Below, one piece after another: positions 19,063 to 30,763 of a stretch of DNA of 48,451 nt. The notes beneath the pieces are model-generated. The model saw only the letters and a list, made by a program, of their open reading frames with translations, was not told the DNA's origin and did no database searches. This stretch comes from an uncultured Nocardioidaceae bacterium (GTDB lineage: Bacteria > Actinomycetota > Actinomycetes > Propionibacteriales > Nocardioidaceae): positions 1 through 48,451 of the forward strand of contig CADCUI010000019.1 of NCBI GenBank assembly GCA_902805845.1, read 5' to 3'. Position 1 is the stretch's first letter. Each line of letters begins with the position of its first letter. Made by a program: the position numbers and the translations under genes.

Positions 19063-20346
19063 GTGGCACGCATCGGTGACGGTGGCGACCTGCTGAAGTG
19101 CTCGTTCTGCGGCAAGAGCCAGAAGCAGGTCAAGAAGCTGATCGCAGGGCCCGGCGTCTACATCTGTGACGAGTGCATCGACCTCTGCAACGAGATCATC
19201 GAGGAGGAGCTCTCCGAGGGCTCCGAGGTGGGCCTCGAGGAGCTGCCCAAGCCGAAGGAGATCTTCGACTTCCTCAACTCCTACGTCATCGGCCAGGAGA
19301 ACGCGAAGAAGTCCCTGGCGGTCGCCGTCTACAACCACTACAAGCGGGTGCAGGCGGGGCTGGGCATCGTCGGCCACCGGCACCGCGGCGAGGACGTCGT
19401 CGAGCTGGCGAAGTCCAACATCCTGCTGATCGGTCCCACGGGCTGCGGCAAGACCTACCTCGCCCAGACGCTGGCGAGGATGCTCAACGTCCCGTTCGCG
19501 ATCGCCGACGCCACCGCGCTCACCGAGGCCGGCTACGTCGGTGAGGACGTGGAGAACATCCTCCTCAAGCTCATCCAGGCGGCGGACTACGACGTCAAGA
19601 AGGCCGAGACCGGCATCATCTACATCGACGAGATCGACAAGGTGGCGCGCAAGGCCGAGAACCCCTCGATCACCCGCGACGTCTCGGGCGAGGGCGTCCA
19701 GCAGGCGCTGCTGAAGATCCTCGAGGGCACCACCGCCTCGGTGCCGCCCCAGGGCGGCCGCAAGCACCCGCACCAGGAATTCATCCAGATCGACACGACG
19801 AACATCCTGTTCATCGTGGGCGGGGCGTTCGCCGGCCTGGAGCACATCGTCGAGCAGCGGATCGGCAAGAAGACCCTCGGCTTCGGCGCCTCGTTGCCGA
19901 CCAAGGAGGAGCGCGACCTCGACAAGGTGTTCTCCGAGGTCATGCCCGAGGACCTGCTCAAGTTCGGCCTGATCCCCGAGTTCATCGGGCGGCTCCCGGT
20001 CATCGCCACGGTCGACAAGCTCAACCGTGAGGCGCTGGTGCAGATCCTCACCGAGCCGCGCAACGCACTCGTCAAGCAGTACCAGAAGCTCTTCGACCTC
20101 GACGGCGTCGAGCTCGAGTTCACCGACGACGCCGTGCAGGCCGTCGCCGACCTCGCGATGGTCCGCGGCACCGGCGCGCGCGGACTGCGCGCGATCATCG
20201 AGGAGGTCCTCCTCCACGTGATGTACGACGTGCCGTCGCGCGAGGACATCGCCAAGGTGGTCGTGAACGCCGAGGTCGTCCGCGACAACGTCAACCCCAC
20301 GCTGGTTCCCCGGACTCCCGAGGCCAAGAAGAAGAAGACCGCCTGA
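19063..20346 (+). CDS. clpX: ATP-dependent Clp protease ATP-binding subunit ClpX
   Basis: A 427-residue AAA+ unfoldase feeding ClpP1P2. The zinc-binding domain has Cys13, Cys16, Cys35 and Cys38. Walker A is GPTGCGKT (124-131), the pore loop GYVG is at 157-160, and Walker B is IIYIDEID (185-192). The ClpP-docking loop reads LGF in [10 protein letters not shown], where many ClpX have IGF. The sensor-2 arginine region is [13 protein letters not shown]. The start is GTG 19063, because GAGGAG ends 8 nt before it, whereas the in-frame GTG 19057 would be too close. A hairpin follows the stop. Confidence 0.98.
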   Translation: MARIGDGGDLLKCSFCGKSQKQVKKLIAGPGVYICDECIDLCNEIIEEELSEGSEVGLEELPKPKEIFDFLNSYVIGQENAKKSLAVAVYNHYKRVQAGLGIVGHRHRGEDVVELAKSNILLIGPTGCGKTYLAQTLARMLNVPFAIADATALTEAGYVGEDVENILLKLIQAADYDVKKAETGIIYIDEIDKVARKAENPSITRDVSGEGVQQALLKILEGTTASVPPQGGRKHPHQEFIQIDTTNILFIVGGAFAGLEHIVEQRIGKKTLGFGASLPTKEERDLDKVFSEVMPEDLLKFGLIPEFIGRLPVIATVDKLNREALVQILTEPRNALVKQYQKLFDLDGVELEFTDDAVQAVADLAMVRGTGARGLRAIIEEVLLHVMYDVPSREDIAKVVVNAEVVRDNVNPTLVPRTPEAKKKKTA

Positions 20347-20350
20347 CGAC

Positions 20351-20375
20351 CGTCGTCCCCCGGTAGGCGACGACG
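20351..20375 (+). terminator. Hairpin downstream of clpX
   Basis: CGTCGTC (20351-20357), 11-nt loop, GACGACG (20369-20375). It starts 5 bases after the clpX stop, with no T-tract. A likely terminator of the clp transcript. Confidence 0.45.
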
Positions 20376-20404
20376 CGACCAGCCGGCCACGGCTGACCTC
20401 GGGC

Positions 20405-20410
20405 TAGGCT
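20405..20410 (+). promoter_or_regulatory. -10 element, leaderless M3 peptidase gene
   Basis: TAGGCT, then 6 nt, then ATG 20417. Confidence 0.5.
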
Positions 20411-20416
20411 CACGCG

Positions 20417-22366
<1,950 letters not shown>

Positions 22367-22371
22367 CCGCG

Positions 22372-23055
22372 ATGACAGGCGGCGGCGTGGTGCGGGTGTC
22401 CCCTGGCGGGGGCGAGCTGCTGTCGCTGGCAGCTGCGTTGACCGCCCCACTGAGTGAGGGGGGACGCCGGATCGTCGGCGTGGCGGGAGCGCCGGGATCG
22501 GGGAAGTCCCGGCTGGCAGACGGGCTCGCCCGGGCGCTCGGGTCCCGTGTGGCCGTCGTACCGCTCGACGGCTTCCATCTCGCCGATGCCGAGCTGGGGC
22601 GGCAGGGACTGCTCGACCGCAAGGGCGCGCCGGAGACCTTCGACGCCTGGGGGTACGCCGCGCTCCTGGACCGGCTTCGCCGCCGGCCGGGCCACGACGT
22701 CTACGCGCCTGGCTTCGAGCGGACCCTCGAGCAGCCCCTGGCACAGGCGGTGGCCGTGGGGCCCGACGTCGACGTCGTGCTCACCGAGGGCAACTACCTG
22801 CTGCTCGACCGTCCCGAGTGGCGGGCGGCGCGGGGCCTGCTGGACGACACCTGGTTCGTCGTGACCGACGAGCCGCTCCGCCTCCGGCGGCTGCAGGCGC
22901 GCCATGTCGCCTTCGGCAAGACCCCGTCGGCCGCCGAGCGGTGGATGTCGACCGTCGACGAGCCCAACGCCGGGCTGGTGGGGGAGTCCCGCGTGCGGGC
23001 GGCCCGGGTGCTGGACCTCACCCGATGGGACGGAGCGGTGCCCTCCTTCGGCTGA
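22372..23055 (+). CDS. P-loop nucleoside/nucleotide kinase family protein
   Basis: A 227-residue protein of the uridine kinase/phosphoribulokinase superfamily. Walker A is GAPGSGKS (39-46). PLDGFHLAD follows and is the family's conserved substrate-contact motif. VVLTEGNYLLLD resembles the Walker B region, and RLRRLQARHVAFGKTP the lid. This pattern is common in the FrcK/YggC-like branch annotated as sugar- or nucleoside-phosphorylating kinases. The substrate cannot be assigned. ATG 22372 begins 5 nt after the peptidase stop, so the genes are probably co-transcribed. It is convergent with the split-barrel gene. Confidence 0.88.
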   Translation: MTGGGVVRVSPGGGELLSLAAALTAPLSEGGRRIVGVAGAPGSGKSRLADGLARALGSRVAVVPLDGFHLADAELGRQGLLDRKGAPETFDAWGYAALLDRLRRRPGHDVYAPGFERTLEQPLAQAVAVGPDVDVVLTEGNYLLLDRPEWRAARGLLDDTWFVVTDEPLRLRRLQARHVAFGKTPSAAERWMSTVDEPNAGLVGESRVRAARVLDLTRWDGAVPSFG

Positions 23056-23079
23056 GCTGTCCCGTCCCTGTCCGGACCC

Positions 23080-23091
23080 GCGGAGCTCCGC
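23080..23091. terminator. Palindrome between convergent genes
   Basis: GCGGAGCTCCGC, a perfect 12-bp palindrome in the 48-bp gap between two convergent genes. It could fold as a short hairpin on either strand and act as a weak bidirectional terminator. Confidence 0.3.
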
Positions 23092-23103
23092 TGCGATGGC
23101 GAC

Positions 23104-23580
23104 CTACGGCGTGACCGTGCCGTGCTCGGTGTCGTAGGTGTTGCCGGTGACCTTGGTCTTGACGAAGCTGACCAGCGAGGCCACCTTGCCGCCCGGGCTG
23201 TCCCAGTACTCGGCCCGCTCGACGTCCACGTGGATGAGGGCCGCGTTGGGGTCCTCGGGCCCTCCGGGGAGCCAGGCCTCGGCGAAGGTGTTCCACAGCT
23301 CACGCAGCTTCGCCAGGTCGTCGACCACCCGGGCCCGACCCGTCATGGCGACCCAGGCGTCGCGCGAGGAGAAGGTGACCGCCACCCGTGGGTCTGCCTC
23401 GATGTCGCGGGCATGGGCCGTGTCCCGCGCAGTGATGAACCACATGTCCGCGCTGGGCTCCACCTCCTGGCGAGCCATCGGGACGCTGCGTGGCCCCTCC
23501 GACCCGAAGGTGGTCATCATCGCGATGGGCATGTCCTGCATGAGGTCGACCAGCTTCTGCTGGTCATCGGTCTCGGGCAC
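23104..23580 (-). CDS. Pyridoxamine 5'-phosphate oxidase-like (general stress protein 26 type) flavin-binding protein
   Basis: A 158-residue FMN-binding split-barrel protein. Segments IAMMTTFGSEGPRSVPMA, DMWFITARDTAHARDIEADPRVAVTFSSRDAWVAMTG (in pieces) and AEYWDSPGGKVASLVSFVK fit the Gsp26/pyridoxamine oxidase-like family. Members bind FMN or F420; actinobacterial members often act as general stress proteins. No residues decide between the cofactors. GTG 23580 is preceded by AGGAGA 5-6 nt upstream, so this gene has a normal leader. It is convergent with the kinase and 32 bp downstream of the CopD-like gene on the same strand, possibly one operon. Confidence 0.9.
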   Translation of the reverse strand: MPETDDQQKLVDLMQDMPIAMMTTFGSEGPRSVPMARQEVEPSADMWFITARDTAHARDIEADPRVAVTFSSRDAWVAMTGRARVVDDLAKLRELWNTFAEAWLPGGPEDPNAALIHVDVERAEYWDSPGGKVASLVSFVKTKVTGNTYDTEHGTVTP

Positions 23581-23612
23581 GTTGTCTCTCCTGAGGGTCG
23601 GCTCAGGTGCTC

Positions 23613-24035
23613 TTACCCGGAGGCGGCCAGGAGGATGCCCACGAAGAGGGTTGCGATCGCCGATAGACCAGTGAGCGCACCGAAGGCCGCCATCGCGCCT
23701 CGGCTGCTCGCGGTGCTGTGCAGGTAGGCGGTCACTCCCGAGATCCCGACCAGTGCGTACTTCACCATCAGCGTGCTCTGGAACTGTGACCCGCGGTCGG
23801 CCTCGGCGACGACGTTCCAGACGCCGGTGACCACCAGGACGCCGAAGGCCGGCCAGGCGACCCGGTTGAAGGCGTTGGCTGCCGCCTTGGGGGCGTCCCT
23901 CCCGACGGCCCGCAAGGCGGGCACCAGGGCCGCAAGCGTGATCTGCCCTCCGACCCAGACCGTGGCGGCGAGCACGTGGAGGAAGAGGCGGACGGTCTCC
24001 ACGTCGACGGCGATCACGCGCACCGAGCCTGCCAT
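23613..24035 (-). CDS. CopD-like four-helix membrane protein
   Basis: A 140-residue protein with four hydrophobic helices: RLFLHVLAATVWVGGQITLAA, FGVLVVTGVWNVV, MVKYALVGISGVTAYLHS and FGALTGLSAIATLFVGILL. His in FLHVLAATVWVGG and the VKYALV segment resemble the copper-resistance CopD/YcnJ domain and DUF2269-like proteins. It might handle copper or haem-linked redox at the membrane; this is family inference only. The start is ATG 24035; upstream in-frame codons would add a Pro-rich stretch unlike the family. It is divergent from the MFS gene, with both starts inside about 60 bp. Confidence 0.75.
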   Translation of the reverse strand: MAGSVRVIAVDVETVRLFLHVLAATVWVGGQITLAALVPALRAVGRDAPKAAANAFNRVAWPAFGVLVVTGVWNVVAEADRGSQFQSTLMVKYALVGISGVTAYLHSTASSRGAMAAFGALTGLSAIATLFVGILLAASG

Positions 24036-24081
24036 CTCAGCAGGGACAGAAACCGGCGGGGGTGGGGTTGGCGCGGGGTGC

Positions 24082-24087
24082 CAGGGT
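24082..24087 (+). promoter_or_regulatory. Candidate -10, leaderless MFS gene
   Basis: CAGGGT, one base from the TAGGGT seen before clpP1 and ndk, 7 nt upstream of GTG 24095. The spacing favours GTG 24095 over the in-frame ATG-type start at 24062. Confidence 0.35.
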
Positions 24088-24094
24088 GGGGGCC

Positions 24095-25441
24095 GTGCCT
24101 GGAGAGTGGGAGCAGCTGCACGACGTGGGGCGTCGGCGGGCATGGGTCATCTGGTCGGTCGCCGTCACGGCGTACGTCCTCGCCGTCCTCAACCGCAGCT
24201 CGCTCGGGGTCGCCGGCCTGCTGGCCGCGGAGCGCTTCGACATCAGGGCGACGCAGCTGGCGTCGTTCACCGCCCTCCAGCTTCTGGTCTACGCAGGACT
24301 GCAGGTCCCGGTGGGCGTGCTGCTCGACCGCTACGGCTCCCGGGCCATGCTGGCCTCGGGGCTGGGGCTCATGACCGGCGCCCAGGTGGCGTTCGCGTAC
24401 GCCGGCGACTTCCCCTCGGCGCTCCTCGCGCGGGTCGCCCTCGGGGCCGGCGACGCGATGATCTTCATCAGCGTGATGCGGCTGGTGGCCGGATGGTTCA
24501 CGCCGCGCCAGGCTCCGGTCGTGGCGCAGCTCACCGGTCAGGTGGGCCAGCTCGGCGGGGTCCTCGCCGCAGCCCCGCTGTCGCTGATACTCCAGGGCCT
24601 GGGCTGGACGCGCGCGTTCGCGGCCGTCTCCAGCCTGGGGGTGGTGATGTTCGTGGCGGTGCTGCTCGCGGTGAAGGACTCGCCGTACCGCTCCGACGGC
24701 CCGTCCCGGGTGAACGTGGCCGCGCTCACCCGGTCGTTGCGGCTGATCTGGCAGAACCCCGGCACCCGGCTGGGGCTCTGGTCGCACTTCACCGCCCCCT
24801 TCTCCGTCACGGTTTTCACGCTGCTGTGGGGCTACCCGTTCCTGGTCAACGGCGAGGGGCTCTCCTCCTCCGTGGCCAGCACGCTCCTCATGACGACCGT
24901 CGGTGCCGCGCTGGTCACCGGGCCGCTGCTGGGCCGGCTCGTGGCCCGGCGCCCCTTCTACCGGTCCTACACGGTGGTCGCGATCGTCGCCGTCATCGCC
25001 CTGACCTGGGCGGTGGTGCTGCTGTGGCCGGGCCGGGCGCCGCTGTGGCTGCTCGTGGTGCTGGCCTGTGCCATCGCCCTCGGCGGTCCGGCGTCCATGG
25101 TGGGGTTCGACCTGGCGCGCAGCTTCCAGCCGGTCGAGGCACTCGGCCGCGCCAACGGTGTGGTGAACGTCGGCGGCTTCCTCGCCTCCCTGCTGACCAT
25201 GGCCGCGGTCGGGCTGGTGCTGGACGTCCGGGAGCCCGGCGGCGCTGCGGCGTACGACGTGGGGGACTTCAAGGTCGCGCTCAGCGTGCAGTACCTGTTC
25301 TGGGGGCTCGGGGCCGTGCAGATCCTGCGCTACCGGCGCAAGGCGATCGCCCACCTGCATCGCGAGCACCCCGGCGCCGTTGAGTCCCTCAAGCGTGGGG
25401 AGCCGTTCGTCCACCCGGGCGTCGAGCACGGGGCGGTGTGA
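24095..25441 (+). CDS. Major facilitator superfamily transporter
   Basis: A 448-residue protein with twelve predicted membrane helices. The first helix region is WVIWSVAVTAYVLAVLNRSSLGVAG, and the conserved loop 2-3 motif is GVLLDRYGSRAML. The NRSSLGVAGLL and DRYGSR pattern resembles the nitrate/hexuronate-like and Rv2456c-like MFS groups; from memory, the M. tuberculosis block also has an MFS gene close to clpX. The substrate is unknown. The C-terminus is cytoplasmic and basic (YRRKAIAHLHREHPGAVESLKRGE). It is convergent with valS, leaving only 12 bp. Confidence 0.92.
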   Translation: MPGEWEQLHDVGRRRAWVIWSVAVTAYVLAVLNRSSLGVAGLLAAERFDIRATQLASFTALQLLVYAGLQVPVGVLLDRYGSRAMLASGLGLMTGAQVAFAYAGDFPSALLARVALGAGDAMIFISVMRLVAGWFTPRQAPVVAQLTGQVGQLGGVLAAAPLSLILQGLGWTRAFAAVSSLGVVMFVAVLLAVKDSPYRSDGPSRVNVAALTRSLRLIWQNPGTRLGLWSHFTAPFSVTVFTLLWGYPFLVNGEGLSSSVASTLLMTTVGAALVTGPLLGRLVARRPFYRSYTVVAIVAVIALTWAVVLLWPGRAPLWLLVVLACAIALGGPASMVGFDLARSFQPVEALGRANGVVNVGGFLASLLTMAAVGLVLDVREPGGAAAYDVGDFKVALSVQYLFWGLGAVQILRYRRKAIAHLHREHPGAVESLKRGEPFVHPGVEHGAV

Positions 25442-25453
25442 CCTCCGAGGGCG

Positions 25454-28102
25454 TCAGCCCGGAAGCGGGGCCAGCTCGGCCTCGACGGTGAGCTCGCCGT
25501 CGGGGCGCTCCACGAACGACACCTCGCCGACGACCTTCGCGGCGGCGGCCAGGTCGTCGGCCGCCTGCCGCAGCACCGCGAGGACCTCCCGGGGGGCCGT
25601 GACGGTCGCCGAGGACAGCTCGGTGCGCATGGACACCTTGGCACTGGACTTCACCCCGCGGAGCGCGGCCAGCGCGGTCGCGACGGCGTCGATCATCTCG
25701 GGCTGCCCACCGTCGGTGCTCGCGAGCTCGTCCGGGGTCGGCCACGGCTGCCGGTGAACGGAGCCGTGCTGCCACCACGACCACACCTCCTCGGTCACGT
25801 AGGGGAGGAACGGCGCGAGCAACCGGAGCTGGACGTGGAGCGCCAGCGCGAGGGCCGACTTCGCCGAGTCCGCGGCTGCGGCGCCCCGTGCGCCGTACGC
25901 CCGCTCCTTGACCAGCTCGACGTAGTCGTCGCAGAAGCCCCAGAAGAAGCGCTCGGTCACCTCGAGGGCCGTCGTGTAGTCGTAGTCGTCGAACGCCTCG
26001 GTGGCCCGCTGCACCACCGTCGCGAGACCGGCGAGCATCGCCCGGTCCACCGGCTCGGTCACGGCCGCGGGCGCCGCCGAGGTGGCGCCGACTCCGCCCA
26101 GGGCGAACTTCGAGGCGTTCAGCACCTTCATCGCCAGCCGGCGGCCGACCTTCATCTGGGTCTCGTCGAACGGCGAGTCGAGCCCCGGACGGGCCATCGC
26201 GGCGCGCCACCGGACCGCGTCGGCGCCGTAGGTGTCGAGGATCTCGGTCGGCACCACGACGTTGCCCTTGGACTTGCTCATCTTCTTGCGGTCGGGGTCG
26301 ACGACGAACCCCGAGATCAGGGCATGCGACCACGGCACGACGTGGTTCTCGAAGTGCGAGCGGACGACGCGGGAGAACAGCCAGGTCCTGATGATGTCGT
26401 GGGCGTGCGTGCAGAGGTCCATCGGGAACACACGGTGGAACAGGTCCGCGTCGCTCTCCCACCCGCCCGCGATGTGCGGGGTCAGCGACGAGGTCGCCCA
26501 GGTGTCCATGACGTCGGGGTCGCCCATGAAGCCCCCGGGCTTCCCGCGCTGGGCCGCGTCGTAGCCGCGCGGCGCGTCGGTCGAGGGGTCGACCGGGAGC
26601 TCCGCCTCGGTCGGCAGCAGGGGGTGGGCGTGGTCGGGCTCGCCGTCGCCGTCGAGGGGGTACCAGACCGGGAAGGGGATGCCGAAGAACCGCTGACGTG
26701 AGACCAGCCAGTCGCCGTTGAGCCCGCCGACCCAGTTGTCGTAGCGGTGCCGCATGTGCGGCGGGCTCCACACGATCTCGGCGCCCCGCTCGACGAGCTC
26801 GTCGCGCAGGGCGTCGTCCCTGCCGCCGTTGGTGATGTACCACTGACGGGTCGAGACGATCTCGAGCGGCTTGTCGCCCTTCTCGTAGAAGTTGGCCATC
26901 CGCTGGGTGGTGGTCGGCTCGCCGACGAGGTCGCCGGAGCCCCGCAGGAGACCGACCATCGCCTCCCGTGCGCTGAAGGTGGTCTTGCCGGCCAGCTCGG
27001 CGTACGCCGTGGCGGCCGCCTCGGGAGCCTCGGGCGGGAGCAGCCACTCCGGCGTCTCGCGGTGGAGCCTGCCGTCGCGGCCGATCACGGTGCGGACGGG
27101 CAGGTCGAGCTCGCGCCACCACTGCACGTCGGTGAGGTCGCCGAAGGTGCAGCACATCGCGACGCCGGCGCCCTTGTCCGGCTCGGCCGCCTCGTGCGCG
27201 AGCACGGGGATCTCGACGCCGAAGACCGGCGAGGTGACGGTCGTGCCGAACAGCGGCTGGTAGCGCTCGTCGTCCGGGTGCGCCACCAGCGCCACCACGG
27301 CGGGGATGAGCTCGGGACGCGTGGTCTCGATGAACACCGGCTGGACCGGCTCGTCCGCGTGCCTGCCGCCCGAGGGGGTCCGGTGGAACGCCACCCGGTG
27401 GTAGGCGCCGGCGTACTCCCGCGCCTCGAGCTCCGCCTGTGCCACCGCGGTCTGGAACGTCACGTCCCAGAGGGTGGGAGCCTCCTGCAGGTAGGCCTCG
27501 CCGCGCGCGAAGTTCCGCAGGAACGCGCGTTGGGAGACGGTCTGGGACTCGGTGCCGATGGTCGTGTAGGTCTGCTTCCAGTCCACGGACAGCCCGAGGG
27601 TGCGCCACAGCGACTCGAAGACCTTCTCGTCCTCCTGGACCAGCTGCTCGCAGAGCGCGATGAAGTTGGGGCGGCTGATCGGGATCTGGCGCTTGGGGTC
27701 CGGCTTCTCCGGCGGGGCGAAGCCGGGGTCGTAGGGCAGCGAGGGGTCGCAGCGGACGCCGAAGTAGTTCTGCACCCGACGCTCGGTGGGCAGCCCGTTG
27801 TCGTCCCACCCCATCGGGTAGAACACCTCCTTGCCGCGCATGCGCTGATGGCGCGCGACGAGGTCGGTGTGGGTGTAGGAGAAGACATGCCCCACGTGCA
27901 GCGACCCGGAGACGGTCGGCGGGGGAGTGTCGATCGAGTAGATCTCGTCGCGCGTCCGCGACCGGTCGAAGGCGTAGGTCCCCTGCTCCTTCCAGAACGT
28001 CGACCACTTCTCCTCCAGCCCCTCCAGCGCCGGCTTGTCCGGTACGACGGCGCCGGACGTGGGCGCCGCCGTGGACAGGCCGGTGGAGCGGGTCTCGGTC
28101 AT
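25454..28102 (-). CDS. valS: Valyl-tRNA synthetase
   Basis: An 882-residue class I synthetase for tRNA-Val. The HIGH motif reads HVGH (69-72, in [18 protein letters not shown]) and KMSKS is at 607-611. The CP1 editing domain, which hydrolyses Thr-tRNA, lies between (for example [16 protein letters not shown] and [12 protein letters not shown]). The anticodon-binding domain is at about 700-800 and a short C-terminal coiled-coil-like tail closes the protein. The start ATG 28102 begins [10 protein letters not shown] and follows a leaderless -10 by exactly 7 nt; longer in-frame extension is not supported. It is divergent from folC. Confidence 0.97.
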   Translation of the reverse strand: MTETRSTGLSTAAPTSGAVVPDKPALEGLEEKWSTFWKEQGTYAFDRSRTRDEIYSIDTPPPTVSGSLHVGHVFSYTHTDLVARHQRMRGKEVFYPMGWDDNGLPTERRVQNYFGVRCDPSLPYDPGFAPPEKPDPKRQIPISRPNFIALCEQLVQEDEKVFESLWRTLGLSVDWKQTYTTIGTESQTVSQRAFLRNFARGEAYLQEAPTLWDVTFQTAVAQAELEAREYAGAYHRVAFHRTPSGGRHADEPVQPVFIETTRPELIPAVVALVAHPDDERYQPLFGTTVTSPVFGVEIPVLAHEAAEPDKGAGVAMCCTFGDLTDVQWWRELDLPVRTVIGRDGRLHRETPEWLLPPEAPEAAATAYAELAGKTTFSAREAMVGLLRGSGDLVGEPTTTQRMANFYEKGDKPLEIVSTRQWYITNGGRDDALRDELVERGAEIVWSPPHMRHRYDNWVGGLNGDWLVSRQRFFGIPFPVWYPLDGDGEPDHAHPLLPTEAELPVDPSTDAPRGYDAAQRGKPGGFMGDPDVMDTWATSSLTPHIAGGWESDADLFHRVFPMDLCTHAHDIIRTWLFSRVVRSHFENHVVPWSHALISGFVVDPDRKKMSKSKGNVVVPTEILDTYGADAVRWRAAMARPGLDSPFDETQMKVGRRLAMKVLNASKFALGGVGATSAAPAAVTEPVDRAMLAGLATVVQRATEAFDDYDYTTALEVTERFFWGFCDDYVELVKERAYGARGAAAADSAKSALALALHVQLRLLAPFLPYVTEEVWSWWQHGSVHRQPWPTPDELASTDGGQPEMIDAVATALAALRGVKSSAKVSMRTELSSATVTAPREVLAVLRQAADDLAAAAKVVGEVSFVERPDGELTVEAELAPLPG

Positions 28103-28109
28103 GCGCGGA

Positions 28110-28115
28110 ATCCTA
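28110..28115 (-). promoter_or_regulatory. -10 element, leaderless valS
   Basis: TAGGAT on the minus strand, 7 nt before ATG 28102. It is the same hexamer and spacing as at metG, the other aminoacyl-tRNA synthetase gene in the window. Confidence 0.55.
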
Positions 28116-28184
28116 CGGAGGCCGCCCGCGCCCCGCGAACCAGTTCCACGCTCCCGCCCGGGATGTCCGGTCGACGGAGGTCCG

Positions 28185-28190
28185 TAGACT
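28185..28190 (+). promoter_or_regulatory. -10 element of folC
   Basis: TAGACT, 9 nt before ATG 28200. A GGGAGG lies just 2 nt before the ATG, too close to work as a normal Shine-Dalgarno, so a leaderless or near-leaderless start is likely. Confidence 0.45.
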
Positions 28191-28199
28191 CGGGAGGCC

Positions 28200-29570
28200 A
28201 TGTCGCACAGCTCCGAGGTCCCGACGAGTCCCGGCGCTCCGTCGTACGCCGAGGTGCACGCGGCGCTCCTCGGGCGGTGGCCGGAGTCGCGGCTCGAGCC
28301 GAGCCTGGACCGGATCGAGGCGCTCGTCGAGCTGCTCGGTGACCCGCAGCGCAGCTACCAGGTCGTCCACCTCACCGGCACGAACGGCAAGACCAGCACC
28401 TCGCGCATGGTCGACGCCCTGCTACGTGCCCGCGGGCTCCGCACCGGCCGGTTCACCAGCCCCCACGTGGAGTCGATGACCGAACGGATCTGCGTCGACG
28501 GCGACCCGCTGAGCGAGGAGGCGTTCGTCCGGGCGTACCTCGACGTCGCGCCGTTCCTCGAGCTCGTGGATGCCGAGAGCGACCACCCGCTGTCGTTCTT
28601 CGAGACGGTCGTCGCGATGGCCTACGCCGCCTTCGCCGACGCTCCCGTCGACGTCGCGGTGGTCGAGGTCGGGATGGGCGGGACCTGGGACGCGACGAAC
28701 GTCGCGGACGGGACGGTGGCCGTGGTCACACCCGTGGCGGTGGACCATGCCTCCTACCTCGGCAGCCGACCCGCGCAGATCGCGATCGAGAAGGCGGGCA
28801 TCATCAAGCCGGGCGCCCGGGTGGTGGTCGCCGAGCAGCTGCCCGAGGTGATGTCGGTGCTCGTCGAGCGCGCCCGTGAGGTGGGCGCCACGATCGCGCA
28901 GGAAGGGGTGGACTTCGGCGTCGTGAGCCGGGGGGCCGCGGTGGGCGGGCAGCTGGTGACGCTGCGCGGCCTGCACGCGGAGTACGCCGAGCTGTTCCTC
29001 CCTCTCTACGGCGCCCACCAGGCGCAGAACGCGGCCTTGGCGGTGGCGGCGACAGAGGCGGTGTCCGGCGACGAGCCACTGTCCGAGGAGCTGCTGCAGC
29101 AGGCGCTCGGCGAGGTGACCTCCCCGGGACGGCTGGAGATCGTCCGCCGGGGTCCCACCGTGCTGCTGGACGCCGCCCACAACCCCCACGGCGCGGCCGC
29201 GACCGCGGAGGCCATCCGTGACTCCTTCACCTTCGATCCCCTGGTGGGAGTGGTGGGGATGATGGCCGACAAGGACGTCGAAGGAGTGCTCGCTGAGCTG
29301 GAACCCATCTTCTCCGAGGTGGTGTGCACCCAGAGCTCCACGGCGCGGGCCCTGCCGGCGGAGGAGCTCGCGGCAGTGGCCAGGGACCTCTTCGGCGAGC
29401 ACCGCGTCCGGGTGGCGCCGCGGCTCGACGACGCCGTCGAGGAGGCGGTCACCCTTGCCGAGACCGGAGGCTCGCGCGGGGAGTCGATCGGCTCCGGCGG
29501 TGTCCTGGTGACCGGCTCCGTCGTCACCGTCGGCGAGGCCCGCACCCTGCTGCGCCGAGGCAGCCGCTGA
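28200..29570 (+). CDS. folC: Folylpolyglutamate synthase / dihydrofolate synthase
   Basis: A 456-residue Mur-ligase-family enzyme adding glutamate to folates. The P-loop [10 protein letters not shown] is at about 59-67. [15 protein letters not shown] carries the conserved Gly-rich segment, and [16 protein letters not shown] is the second domain's conserved HNP motif. Actinobacteria usually have one FolC with both activities. It is coupled to the DUF4233 gene by a TGATG overlap, the standard arrangement. The promoter is shared in a divergent gap with valS. Confidence 0.96.
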   Translation: MSHSSEVPTSPGAPSYAEVHAALLGRWPESRLEPSLDRIEALVELLGDPQRSYQVVHLTGTNGKTSTSRMVDALLRARGLRTGRFTSPHVESMTERICVDGDPLSEEAFVRAYLDVAPFLELVDAESDHPLSFFETVVAMAYAAFADAPVDVAVVEVGMGGTWDATNVADGTVAVVTPVAVDHASYLGSRPAQIAIEKAGIIKPGARVVVAEQLPEVMSVLVERAREVGATIAQEGVDFGVVSRGAAVGGQLVTLRGLHAEYAELFLPLYGAHQAQNAALAVAATEAVSGDEPLSEELLQQALGEVTSPGRLEIVRRGPTVLLDAAHNPHGAAATAEAIRDSFTFDPLVGVVGMMADKDVEGVLAELEPIFSEVVCTQSSTARALPAEELAAVARDLFGEHRVRVAPRLDDAVEEAVTLAETGGSRGESIGSGGVLVTGSVVTVGEARTLLRRGSR

Positions 29571-29932
29571 TGGGCCGGATCCAGCGGTCGATGTGCGCCG
29601 GCATGCTCGGCCTCGAGGCGGTCGTCCTGTTCCTCACCACACCGGTGCTGCTCACCCTCACCGAGGTCAGCACCGCGGCGGGGCTCGCGGTGGGCCTCGG
29701 TCTCACCGTCGCCTGCGTGCTGGCCGCCGGGTTGATGCGTCGTCCGGCGGGAGCCGCCCTCGGCTGGGCGGTGCAGGCCGGTGCCCTCGCCCTGGGGTTC
29801 CTCATCCCGGCCATGTTCGCCCTCGGTCTGGTGTTCCTCGCGCTGTACGCCGGCGCCTACGTGCTGGGAGGGAAGATCGACCGGGAGCGCGCCGAGCGGG
29901 AGCAGGCCGTCGCCCCTGGACGGGAGCCCTAG
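29570..29932 (+). CDS. DUF4233 membrane protein
   Basis: A 120-residue protein with four hydrophobic segments (MLGLEAVVLFLTTPVLL, AAGLAVGLGLTVACVLAAG, LGWAVQAGALALGFLIPAM, FALGLVFLALYAGAYVLG) and a charged C-terminal tail (KIDRERAEREQ). The MCAGMLGLEAVV opening and its position immediately after folC identify DUF4233, a conserved actinobacterial family with no established function. ATG 29570 shares a base with the folC stop, so translation is coupled. Its TAG stop is also the first half of the next gene's -10. Confidence 0.92.
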   Translation: MGRIQRSMCAGMLGLEAVVLFLTTPVLLTLTEVSTAAGLAVGLGLTVACVLAAGLMRRPAGAALGWAVQAGALALGFLIPAMFALGLVFLALYAGAYVLGGKIDRERAEREQAVAPGREP

Positions 29933-29935
29933 GCT
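29930..29935 (+). promoter_or_regulatory. -10 element, leaderless dienelactone hydrolase gene, overlapping a stop codon
   Basis: TAGGCT, whose first three bases are the stop of the DUF4233 gene, then 6 nt, then GTG 29942. Confidence 0.5.
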
Positions 29936-29941
29936 CGCGGC

Positions 29942-30661
29942 GTGACGACTGCCGAGGGTTCTCCGACCACGATCCCCACGTCCGACGGCCCGATGCCGGC
30001 GTACCTCTGGAGCCCGCCCGGCGGGCAGGGTCCCGGGCTGCTGCTGCTGCAGGAGATCTTCGGCGTCAGCCGCTACATCAGGCGGCGTGGTGCCGCGCTC
30101 GCCGAGGCCGGCTACGTCGTCCTCGCTCCCGAGCTCTACTGGCGCCTGGACCCGGACCTGCCGCCGCTCGACGAGTCGGCACCCGACGTCGTGGACACCG
30201 CGATGGCCAGGGCCACGTCACTCGACTGGGAGGCGGCGGTGCGTGACGGGGTGGCGGCCCTGGCAGACCTGCGCGGGCGAGCCGGGGTGCACGGGGCCGG
30301 GGTCCTCGGCTTCTGCTTCGGCGGCGGACTCGGGTTCAACGTGGCCGCGGTCGCCGACCCCGACTGCCTCGTCAGCTACTACGGCTCCGCGCTGCCGCAG
30401 CTGCTGGAGCTGGCGCCGCGGGTGACCGCCCCGAGCCTGCACCACTTCGGGCTTGCCGACGACTACATCGAGGCGACCATGGTGCAGCGGATCCGCGACG
30501 CCGTGACCGCCGCGGGCGGACTCGTCGAGTTCCACACCTACGAGGGGGCGAACCACGCCTTCGACAACGACGACTTCTTCCTCCACCACCCCGACGCGTC
30601 GGCCCTCGCGTGGGAACGCACCCTGAGCTTCCTCGCCCGACACCTCCCTCCCCCCACCTAG
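29942..30661 (+). CDS. Dienelactone hydrolase family protein
   Basis: A 239-residue alpha/beta hydrolase. The nucleophile is Cys125 in GFCFGGG, as in dienelactone hydrolases; Asp in FGLADDYI and His in GANHAFDN complete the triad. LLLLQEIFGVSRYIRRR holds the conserved Glu that gates the Cys. The substrate could be a dienelactone from aromatic catabolism or another ester; no pathway genes are nearby. It sits between DUF4233 and ndk, an insertion in the conserved folC-DUF4233-ndk order. The start is GTG 29942 (leaderless spacing). Its TAG stop shares its last base with the first copy of the repeat array. Confidence 0.93.
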   Translation: MTTAEGSPTTIPTSDGPMPAYLWSPPGGQGPGLLLLQEIFGVSRYIRRRGAALAEAGYVVLAPELYWRLDPDLPPLDESAPDVVDTAMARATSLDWEAAVRDGVAALADLRGRAGVHGAGVLGFCFGGGLGFNVAAVADPDCLVSYYGSALPQLLELAPRVTAPSLHHFGLADDYIEATMVQRIRDAVTAAGGLVEFHTYEGANHAFDNDDFFLHHPDASALAWERTLSFLARHLPPPT

Positions 30662-30743
30662 CCGAGTCGGCGCTTACGCACGCCGATCCCCGCCGAGTCG
30701 GCGCTTACGCACGCGGCTCCCCGCCGAGTCGGCGCTTACGCAC
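30661..30743 (-). repeat. Family 1 repeat array, copies 1-3 (minus orientation)
   Basis: Three identical 21-nt copies at 30661-30681, 30692-30712 and 30723-30743, each separated by 10 nt (period 31). Read on the minus strand, each is GTGC-GT followed by the 15-nt core AAGCGCCGACTCGGC. The core ends in the odd palindrome GCCGACTCGGC. The first copy overlaps the dienelactone hydrolase stop by one base. The spacers (gccgatcccc, gcggctcccc) are partly alike. Confidence 0.93.
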
Positions 30744-30763
30744 GCCCCGGCGGTGGCCATGCC